The notes beneath the pieces are model-generated. The model had not been told where the DNA came from. It saw only the letters and a list, made by a program, of their open reading frames with translations, and searched no databases. The position numbers and the translations under genes were made by a program. From NCBI GenBank assembly GCA_033977485.1, contig CM066988.1:6799501-6863500 (forward strand): a stretch of DNA of 64,000 nt, read 5' to 3'. Origin of the DNA: Hydrangea macrophylla (Eukaryota > Streptophyta > Magnoliopsida > Cornales > Hydrangeaceae). Shown one piece after another: positions 55,678-64,000 of this stretch (positions are counted from its first letter, which is position 1; every line of letters begins with the position of its first letter).

Positions 55678-57271
55678 GGATAAACAATCATCTCATGAAA
55701 GAAACACACATAATGAAATGTAAAGTTGATATCCATATATTAAAAAGTCAATGTCTCATACATAAAGTAATGGTTTGAGGGCACAAACCCAACGAACTCC
55801 CACTTGCACTCATAACCATTCAGAACTACATCTAAGACCTAGACTATCTAGATGACGATCAAAGACCTTCTGTGGCAAGGCCTTTGTAAACGGATCAGCA
55901 AGATTGTCAGCGGTGGCAATCTTGGTGACAGTCACATCTCCACGTTGAACAATATCTCGGATAAGATGATATTTCCGCTCTACGTGCTTTCCCTTCCCGT
56001 GGTTCCTTGGCTCCTTGGACTGAGCCACTGCCCCACTATTATCACAATAAAGTGTAATAGGTGACAGCGACGCTGGTACCACCTCGAGTTCCATAAGGAA
56101 CTTCTTGAGCCAAATAGCTTCCTTTGCAGCTTCACAAGCAGCCACATACTCAGCTTCTGTAGTTGAGTCTGCAATGCATTTCTGCTTAATGCTCCTCCAA
56201 CTAACAGCACCACCTCCCAAGGTAAAGAGATGACCGGACGTCGACTTCCTCGAATCTTTATCTGACATAAAATCCGAGTCAGTGTATCCTACTGGAATTA
56301 ACTCACTACCACCGTACATAAGCATGTAATCTTTAGTCCTTCTCAAGTATTTAAGAATGTGCTTAACGGTTGTCCAGTGCTCTGGACCTGGATTCGACTG
56401 ATATCTACTAACCATGCCTACGGCAAAACAGATATCTGGTCTAGTGCATAACATCGCATACATGAGACTTCCTACTGCTGAAGCATAGGGAATTCCTATC
56501 ATGCGATTCCTCTCCTCCTGTGTCTTTAGAAACTGGTCCTTGGAGAACGCTAAACCATGCCTGAAAGGTAACAAACCTTTCTTCGAATTATCCATTGAAA
56601 ACCTAGTTAGCACCTTATCGATATAACCAGCTTGAGATAATCCCATTATCTTTCACTTGCGATCCCGAAAGAGCTTTATCCCAAGAATATAGCTCGCCTC
56701 TCCTAGATCCTTCATATCGAAAGTACTAGCTAGCCAAACCTTGACCGTTGACAGCGCCGCTACATCATTTCCAATGAGTAGAATGTCGTCAACATAAAGC
56801 ACAAGAAAAGCCACCACTTTTCCTTCACACTTCTTGTATACACAAGGTTCATCCAGATTTTGTATGAAACCAAACGACTTGACCGTTTGGTCAAATCGGA
56901 TGTTCCAACTCCTAGATGCCTGCTTAAGCCCATAAATGGACTTCTGCAACTTGCATACCAAGTTACCTTTCCGACCAGCTATGAACCCTTCTGGTTGTTG
57001 CATATAGATGTCCTCCTCAAGATTGCCATTCAAGAATGCAGTCTTGACGTCCATCTGCCAGATCTCATAATCTAAGCATGCAGCAATGGATAAGAGTATC
57101 CTGATGGACTTGAGCATGGCCACCGGCGAGAAAGTTTCCTCATAGTCAATGCCCTCCCTCTGAGTATAACCTTTCGCTACAAGCCTTGCCTTAAAGGTCT
57201 CAACCTTTCCATCAGATCCTCTTTTCCTCTTATAGACCCACTTACAGCCAATGGGTTTAATATTGGCTGAA
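55669..57271 (-). pseudogene. Third copy: LTR edge, RNase H and RT of complex G
   Basis: Nearly identical to the units until about 57271, then clearly different. RNase H (55810-56646) and RT (catalytic YVDDILLIGND, within 56653-57414) as in the units, with TGA at 56650. One substitution gives HWTTVKHIL. The one-base deletion of the units is absent here, so RT runs on into the upstream region KPIGCKWVYKRKRGSDGK. Confidence 0.85.
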
Positions 57272-58285
57272 AGTTCTACAAGATCCCAGACCTGATTGGA
57301 ATCCATAGATTCCAATTCAGCCTTCATAGCTTTAGCCCAATGAGCTGAATCAACATCAGCCATTGCCTCTTCGTATGTGGCAGGATCAGATTCAGATTCT
57401 ATGGAGAGCTTCAAAAACTTCTTCTAAGAACATGTATCTATCAGGCTGGCTGATCATCCTCCCACTACGACGAGGTACCGGTGCGGAAATAGGTGAAGAA
57501 GTGGTGTTTTCTTGATTTACATCGTTATTAACTGCGGGTTGGATTGAGGGCTCTCCTTCTATCTCTCTAAGATCTATCCTTCCCTTAGGTTTATGGTTCA
57601 TGATATAATCATCCTCTAAGAAAACAGCATTTGTACTAACAAACACTTTCTGTTCTCTTGGATCATAAAAATACCATCCATAAGTACCCTTTGGATACCC
57701 CACAAAGTAACATACTTCCGATCTAGAATCCAATTTGCTCATCTTTCCTTCCAGCACATGTGCCGGACACCCCCATATCCGGAGATGTTGCAAAGAAGGC
57801 TTACGCCCAATCCACATCTCTCGTGGTGTCCTTGGAACAGATTTGCTTGGTACTAGATTTAGTATGTAAGCAGCAGTTTCCAAAGCATAACCCCAAAGGA
57901 ATAATGGCAACTCAGAATAACTCATCATCGACCTAGTCATGTCTAAAAGAGTCCGATTCCTTCTCTCCGCTACACCATTCTGCTGAGGCGTACCAGGTGC
58001 AGTCAACTGTGACAGAATCCCATTCTGTACGAGGTGATCGATAAACTCATTAGAGAGGTACTCACCACCTCGATCAGATCGAATGGCCTTGATATGTGTG
58101 CCCAATTGCTTCTCCACTTCAGCCCTAAACTCTTTGAACTTTTCAAAGGCTTCAGACTTGTGCTGCATTAGGTACACATACCCATATCTAGAGTGGTCAT
58201 CAGTAAATGTTATAAAATACTCATAACCACCCCTTGCTCTAATATTTATTGGTCCACACACATCAGTATGAACTAATTCCAACAA
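57272..58285 (-). pseudogene. Integrase of copia G
   Basis: Full DDE core: [16 protein letters not shown] and [10 protein letters not shown] all intact. C-terminal [13 protein letters not shown] and [16 protein letters not shown] follow. A two-base deletion (GGAGAGCTTC against GGAGACAGCTTC in the units) near 57405 puts integrase and RT in different frames. A TGA at about 58286 separates it from the zinc-binding domain. Confidence 0.88.
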
Positions 58286-58294
58286 TGCATTGGT

Positions 58295-58837
58295 TCAATT
58301 GCCCTTTGCAGGAAAGGGCCTTTTGGTCATCTTACCCTCTAAACAAGACTCGCAGACTTCCATTGGTTCGAGAACCAAATCGCCTAAGACCCCTTCTTTG
58401 ACTAGTCTGCCAATCCTATTTAGATTGATATGGCCAAGCCTCATGTGCCAAAGCCTTGTTAGATTAGTGGAAGGTCCCTTTCTTTTAGATGGTACAGTTA
58501 CCACTAAGTTATTAAGTTCCATGCAAGAGTCTTTAGAAATATTGGGAGTAATTACATACAAACCATTTGATTTAACACCAGAACATATAAAAGAACTATT
58601 TCTTTTAATCACAACTTCAGTTCCAAAATGAAAAGAATAACCATTATTCGATAAATTAGAAACTGAAATTAAATTACGTCTCATTGAAGGAACTTAAAGA
58701 ACATCTGATAAGATCAAAACTTTATTGTCTAGAAATTCTAAAACTTTGACTCCTATAGCAACCGCAGAAACGGTTGCGCTAGAACCTAGAGTAAGTATGA
58801 TTTCCCCATCACTGCACCTCCTGGTTGATCTGAACCC
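58295..58837 (-). pseudogene. Pre-integrase zinc-binding domain and protease tail, copia G
   Basis: LWHMRLGHINLNRIGRLVK ... CESCLEGK has the His and Cys pairs. Upstream, the rest of the protease region is readable but has a TAA near 58695 and another near 58837. Confidence 0.75.
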
Positions 58838-59602
58838 TTACAATGAATTACAGATATGGTTAGTCGCACCAGAATCAATGCACCAAGTGTTTGAAGTTTC
58901 CGTTATAAAACTTACTTCAATCACATGTGATTCAATCATACCTTGAACTCTTGTAGCTAAGAATTCTGGACAGTTCCTCTTCCAGTGGCCCTTGTCGCCG
59001 CATTGGAAACACTTTCCTTTGCCTTGGCCACCCACCTTCCCTTTGCCCTTACGTTTTCCCTTAGATTTTACAATCTTAGGGACCGGTCCAACACTTGAAC
59101 CACCAGTAGCAGCCTTCTTCTTCCCTTTCTTTCCTTTCGGTGTAGATCGGGAGGAGGAAGCGCTTTTCTCAACGTTCAAAACGTTGACCCCAGGTTTGAT
59201 CACCCCTTCCGCTGCCAAAAGAGAACTCATAAATTCGCTCATTGAAAAATTCATTTGATTCATATTATAGTTAAGTTTAAATTGAGCGAATGAAGGCGAC
59301 AGCGAATTGAGGATCATATCAACTTGGGTCTGTGCATCGATGTTGGCACCTAGGGTCTCCAGCTCGTTTAAATAACCAATCATTTTTAAAACATGTTCCT
59401 TGACTGGAGTCCCTTCCGACATCTTTGCACTCATTATCTTCTGCATGGCTACCTGTCTGGCAAGCCTGCCATGCTCCCCAAACATCTTTTTCAGGGATGT
59501 GATAATGTCACTGGCAGAATCATTCGATTGGAATTGGTGTTGCAACACACCAGCCATTGAGGCCAGAATATAGCAACGAGCCATTCCATTCGACTGCTCC
59601 AT
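58838..59602 (-). pseudogene. gag, zinc knuckle and protease start, copia G
   Basis: UBN2-type gag, a Lys/Gly-rich stretch, then a complete CCHC knuckle (CFQCGDKGHWKRNC) and the protease active site WCIDSGATNH. It is the best preserved gag here, but it is cut from its N-terminus by a frameshift near 59600 and from the rest of protease by TAA. Confidence 0.85.
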
Positions 59603-59796
59603 TTGTCGAACTCGCGTCTGGCAGCTGCCAAAGCATTTGCCGCGGGTTCTTCAGGGCTTGGGGTGGTGAGGACATATATGTGATCCTCCACAGTTAACAC
59701 GATATCAAGGTTACGTTTCCATTCAGTGTAGTTATTTCCAGTTAACTTGTTTTGAGTGAGTATGGTGGCAAGTGGACTAAATGCAGATCCGGACAT
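59603..59796 (-). pseudogene. gag N-terminus, copia G
   Basis: Starts MSGSAFSPLATILTQNKL with ATG at 59794-59796. TEWKRNLDIVLTVEDHIYVL follows, then the frame is lost near 59600. Confidence 0.8.
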
Positions 59797-61487
59797 TATG
59801 ATTTACTGTAAAAATCAAAAGACAAAATAAATATGGATATCAGAATTTGACAGTTTGAAATAAAAGAATCCTTAAAAACTCTTATTTTTAAAACAAAGTC
59901 GTCGGAATATCGAAACGAAAGAATAAAGCCTCCGTGTGGTGGTCAATGTTCGATCTTTCGATTAATCATGACTTGTCCGCTATGCAACACTTGCAAAACA
60001 AGTTATGACTCCCGAACCTTTTGATCTCTAAATTTCTGAATAATGCCCCGTATGGGATCCCTTATCCATAGCTTAGCTAGTGTATACCATTAACTAAGAT
60101 CCAATCACAACCGTCTCAAGTAGCGCCTCCGTATAGTGGTCACCCTCTAACACGTCTGATTGATCCTATCAAAGGAAGTTCACATCTAGTAACCAATAAG
60201 TAATGCACCCTCCGTGTGGAATGATCACCCCTAGCGAGATGACACAGAATGCACTACTCATCTTACAGTGAACCGTTACTGGAAGATCGTTGGTGTTTAT
60301 TAATAAGACCCTCTCCCACTAGATTTAGAAATTAAGGATTTTGCTTTTTAGAAAAATGTTTTTACACATTACCCATAAACATCCAATGTTTACTAATGCA
60401 TTAAAACGGTTTTTGAATTTTATTTTAGAAAACTTGTTTTACGTGCATGCAAGTAGTAACAATATAATTAAATACCAATCACAAACCAAGCACATAAAAC
60501 AAAAAACTAAAATTGAAAGTAAAGACATCCAAACGATGCCTCTATCTCCCATGGCTCTATATCCATAGAACCTCCTTTTGGTTTGATCGCCTCCAGCTCC
60601 ATCTTCATGGACAACGGCTCCTTGCTCCATCTTAGTGGATTTTCTAATTCTATTACATTTGTCCTATGCTTCTTACGAAGCTTACAATTTATCTAGAAAT
60701 AGAAATAGCAACAACAAAATAAAAGGCTAGGGAAACCGGTGCAACTTTCCTATTCGTAAGATTGAAGTCGCAGCGCCCTTTACATATGCCTTAAAACCAA
60801 ACCAAACTTAAATTACAACATGCACCAATCTCAAATAATTTAAATACAAAATGACTTGGTGCTATGGGAGATAGCGACTAATCTAGCTGCAAAAGGGTTA
60901 GTCGAACACATATCCACGCATATAAATCAAACATATATATCTATTGGAACCCCTAATTGATTCACACAGTATATAAACTCTTTACATACTGAATTAGAAC
61001 TTAAAACAACATCTTACTTCTTTGTCACAGTTCGGTCGATCGAAGACCGTTCGATCGCTCGAACCGTCGATCGATTGAAACACTGTTCAATAGCTTGAAC
61101 ATTCTGTTTCACATAATGATTTAAAAAAAATTCAGAATATTTTAAAATTAAAGTTTTTAATTTCAAAACTCTTTAAGACTGTGAAACAAAGATCCTGACA
61201 AAGAGTCTGTATCGATCGATCGAACTCTATTAGATCGATCGAACACCAGAAGGTTTCGATCGATCGAAAATTGTTTGATCGCTTGAGTACAGAGAATGTT
61301 CGATCGATCGAACCATGTTCGATCGATCGAATCCGCCTTGCATCCCATGCAATCATAGATTTGTACTCTGCTGCGATAACACTGCAGAAACAGATCTGTG
61401 ACGATGCAGTTTCAAAAACAGTTCTAAAATCAACATGTAAATCAAAATAGTGTTCCAAAAACGCATCTATAGATCCAAACGAGCGTG
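59797..61487 (-). other. Leader of copia G
   Basis: 1.7 kb without a supported gene, aligned with the F leader. Confidence 0.7.
61030..61332. repeat. GATCGATC palindrome array in the copia G leader
   Basis: TTTCGATCGATCGAAA (61254-61269), GTTCGATCGATCGAAC (61298-61313), TTCGATCGATCGAA (61318-61331) and looser forms such as TTCAATAGCTTGAA (about 61088), which keeps matched outer arms though the core has changed. Confidence 0.85.
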
Positions 61488-61499
61488 GCTCTGATACCA
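61488..61499 (-). other. Primer-binding site, copia G
   Basis: Minus-strand TGGTATCAGAGC, 2 bp from the LTR. Confidence 0.9.
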
Positions 61500-61501
61500 A
61501 T

Positions 61502-62998
61502 TGATGGAAAACCGGTTTAAATTAAAAGCTTAAACGCGCAGCGGAAAGAATCAAGTTATAAAACTTAATGGTAGCCCAGGATCTACTACTCGTCAATTCC
61601 ACAGATGCGTGCAAGAGGGGACAAGAGTTATACCTTAGTGTCTTGAACCCAATTCTGAAATCTTCAACTTCTAGCAGCCTCCACTAGATGGCCTTCACTC
61701 TTATGACTCCTATGGATGCTCGCAGGAAGGACTAGGGTTGGTGGGAACCCTAATGGAGAGGAAGGAGAAGGTTTGGGGCTCTAAAACAGTTTCTGCAGCT
61801 TCTGGTTAATAAAAACGACGAACTCCTTTTCCAGAACGCAGCTGCCCTATTTATAGATTCCCAGAACCGACTTAGACTTCGACCGATCGAAGTGACTTCG
61901 ATCGATCGAACCTTCGATCGATCGAACCATTCTCGATCGATCGAACCTGCCATGACTTCAATCGATCGAACATACTTCAATCGATCGAACTTGTCTTGAC
62001 AGCTTCCTCAAGTGTCTTTCCAAGTATCCTGGCGGAGCTAAGAGTGGGACCTCCTAGGCTCTTTATTGTTGGCTCAGATCAGTTGATTAATTCCCATGAC
62101 CAAACTCTTTGATCAGCAAATTAATCGACTGATCAGTTAACGTTTACTCTACTATAAAACGATAACTGAACTCCAACGCAAAAGAACATATCCGAAGCGA
62201 TAACTAGACTTGTATGTTGTACTAATGTCTCTCTACCTTCAGCATTCGTAATCATATTCAGGTAGTCGGATAACTGTTACTGTCAACCTGAATCATGATT
62301 ACTTCTTGTATTCCTTGAGTCCCATTCACCTCTCATGATTACCAAATATGTTGATAACTCTTATCAACAAGACTGCAGTACTCAGTAATCGACTTGGTGA
62401 CATTCTCAAGGGAATGCTTACTCTAAATCAGAGGGTAGATTCTATCTTAACAATATATGTTCACAACCCTATGAATATGGCATACCCAAGATACCCAGGT
62501 GTTGATCTTCTGTAGACCTCACTGATTGGTAAGTCAAAGCAGCCATATCCACAGTCTGTGTTCATAATCGTCTCAAGATTGAGAACACGTACCTTATACA
62601 AGTTATGAGCTCCTATCGACTGATTGACAGTCTTGAGTGTCAATAGGAAAGCTCAGGTCCATCAATGCACTATAAGCACTAGCATGTTAACTAAGAGTTA
62701 AACTCTAGTGATTGAGATTAACCACTCCATCCAATAGTAGTTAATCATGTTACAGTGTAGACCTGATGAGATATCCAGTTTCATCATCCACTGTGACACA
62801 TTCTAAGTAACAAAGAATAGTAATTCGTATCTCACTTGTATGTATCTCATACATACACGAATTACTTACTATGATACTTAAGGATAAACAATCATCTCAT
62901 GAAAGAAACATACATAATGAAATGTAAAGCTGATATCCATATATTAAAAAGTCAATGTCTCATATATAAAGTAATGGTTTGAGGGCACAAACCCAACA
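61502..62998 (-). repeat. 5' LTR of complex G (1497 bp)
   Basis: Minus strand TGTTGGGTTTGTGCCC ... CCATCA. TATA box at 61845-61857, palindromes at 61878-61989. Confidence 0.95.
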
Positions 62999-63003
62999 CT
63001 CTC
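62999..63003. repeat. Target-site duplication CTCTC of complex G, right
   Basis: Matches 43855-43859. Confidence 0.92.
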
Positions 63004-63688
63004 CTCCCAGGTCAGTAATGAAGCATTCTTCCGGATCTCCTGTCTTGGTGATTTCCTCCATCTCTCCTTTCTCAGCCCTCCCCTTGTCGGTCTCCTTCTG
63101 ATCTTCCTCTCCTTCCTCACTTTCGGCTGCTTCGTCCACCACGCCCTCGATGTATTTGCCCTTGGTTTTTCCAGGATCCTCTTTCATAACCTCGGTGTTC
63201 CTTTCGCCTAACAGATCTTTCATGGCAGAGCCGTCTAGCGTACCAATCCAGTCCTTGGTAGCAACAGACTTTTCAGGCATTTGCAAAAATGGGTCTTTGT
63301 ACTCGGAAAATTCATAGGAGAAAAAGATCTCGAACCTCGGCTTCATGCGTTTGTCCTTTTGGTCCATCCATGGTTCTGGGAAACCACAGAAGGGGAAATC
63401 CTCTCCTTCCTTCACAAAGTACCCATTGAGCGTCTTTAGGTAAGGGTCTAGTGGTGCATTGACGGCCTTTTTCTTCGTCCTCAGTTCCTTCCTTGTTGGT
63501 TGGTATCCCAGACCGTGAGTGTGAGTCTGAGTTGGGATTCTTGGAGACTCCGGCAGGCCCTGAAGGTTCTTCCCCAACCCCAATCCTGGAAAGAAACCCA
63601 TTTTCTTCATGATTCCTGCGACCACTGGGCTAGCATATTGATCGAAATGGGGTGGTAGAAGCTCTCTCGACTTTCCTTCTTCTATCAT
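63004..63688 (-). pseudogene. G-patch-like and acidic region after protease, element B
   Basis: Minus-strand frame with a G-patch-like motif (MKKMGFFPGLGLGKNLQG, then HGLGYQPTRKELR), followed by an acidic Glu/Lys-rich stretch (ESEEGEEDQKETDKGRAEKG). G-patch motifs bind nucleic acid or helicases and are known beside the protease of some retroelements. The frame is interrupted at 63003 by the copia insertion and would continue at 43854. Confidence 0.65.
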
Positions 63689-64000
63689 GCTGATGAACTC
63701 GAACTCCCATTTTTGCCTCTTCTTCTTGTAACTGTAATTCTAGGATCGGTGCACTTGATGATGCTTCGGACGAACGAACCCAGCTGTCCCCGAGAATATC
63801 ACAGACTTTGTTTTCCCAGACATACTTAACCTTTTGATGGATTGTTGACGGTATAGCACCCAAACAGTCCAACCAAGGCCTTCCTAACAGCAGATTGAAG
63901 GAAGCGGGGATATCGATGATTTGGAACTCAGCTTCTTTGTCCATCGGTCCGATGGCGAGATTAAGAAAGATAATGCCCATGACTGCTCTTTGGGTGTTGT
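63630..64000 (-). pseudogene. Protease C-terminal part of element B, running off the right edge
   Basis: IIDIPASFNLLLGRPWLDCLG and IPSTIHQKVKYVWE match the second half of Tat proteases (compare YHALLGRDWIHANKC in element A). The active-site Asp lies beyond the window. A shift of frame near 63680 joins it to the G-patch region. Confidence 0.75.

Larger units (their letters stand above)
43860..62998 (-). mobile_element. Copia complex G with a 5219-bp internal tandem repeat
   Basis: Minus-strand copia element: 5' LTR 61502-62998, primer-binding site, leader, gag, protease, integrase, RT/RNase H, 3' LTR 43860-45356. Both LTRs are 1497 bp and differ at about 17 sites by eye (about 1.1 percent). 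Between pol and the 3' LTR two extra 5219-bp units (45231-50449 and 50450-55668) are present, each a chimera of copia pol, copia LTR end and Tat sequence. The third, plain copy runs from 55669. Confidence 0.92.
30720..64000 (-). mobile_element. Tat element B (3' end at 30720; continues beyond right edge)
   Basis: On the minus strand: protease and G-patch-like region (63004-64000), RT, RNase H, second RNase H, integrase (43854 to 40353), two antisense PMD genes on the plus strand, polypurine tract and 3' LTR (33658 to 30720). A 19.1-kb copia complex (43860-62998) interrupts it just upstream of RT. Its gag and 5' LTR are off the window. It is the best preserved element here: RNase H-integrase is one open frame of 627 codons, RT is closed from it only by one TGA at a Trp position. 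Confidence 0.88.

Noticed and set aside
1..64000. tRNA or rRNA genes
   Set aside because: No cloverleaf or rRNA core was recognised; the tRNA-like TGGTATCAGAGC matches are primer-binding sites. A tRNAscan run would be needed to exclude weak ones.

Overview
This window looks like nuclear DNA of a flowering plant, probably a eudicot. It is almost wholly nested LTR retrotransposons of the Ty3/gypsy (Tat and Tekay/Del) and Ty1/copia kinds. The only clear host-gene trace is the terminal exon of an Argonaute gene. No rRNA or tRNA gene, CRISPR array or bacterial feature was seen. Every retrotransposon polyprotein here is broken by stops or frameshifts. The longest intact frames are a 627-codon RNase H-integrase frame and a 363-codon antisense plant-mobile-domain (PMD) frame, both in one Tat element.

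Layout. (1) 1-17696: Tat element A on the minus strand, with an antisense PMD gene beyond pol. It is split at 5847-14906 by a Tekay chromovirus with two 2159-bp LTRs and target duplication ACAAT. (2) 17697-21673: an Argonaute last exon with part of its last intron, then degenerate DNA holding MITE-like, Helitron-like and RRM-LINE fragments. (3) 21674-26162: copia element F (plus strand), interrupted in its integrase by a second copia LTR (H, 26163-27209). H is interrupted by Tat element D (27210-30719), and D by Tat element B (30720 to the right edge, minus strand). B is interrupted by a copia complex G (43860-62998, target duplication CTCTC). The nest is thus five levels deep.

Element B carries two antisense PMD genes between pol and its 3' LTR. 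One has several introns and stops; the other is a single intact frame with its own TATA box and AATAAA. Inside G lies a 5219-bp tandem repeat made of copia pol joined to an LTR end, a Tat LTR and a Tat antisense PMD gene. Its junctions match the missing right half of the F-H-D nest, down to the same GCGAG target duplication, so it is best read as an ectopic copy of that nest.

The most unusual signal is non-coding. The LTRs and promoters of unrelated elements carry arrays of short inverted repeats, and in several arrays the two arms change together. In element B, mini-hairpins of the form CGGCA-N-TC / GA-N-TGCCG lie upstream of three promoters: the LTR and both antisense PMD genes. A second array (34105-34636) has about 18 hairpins whose stems differ but stay complementary around a near-constant loop. 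The Tekay LTR repeats CAGTCGACTG with symmetric flanks. The copia LTR and leader repeat TTCGATCGATCGAA with symmetric variants. These arrays and the antisense PMD modules are the parts most worth following up.
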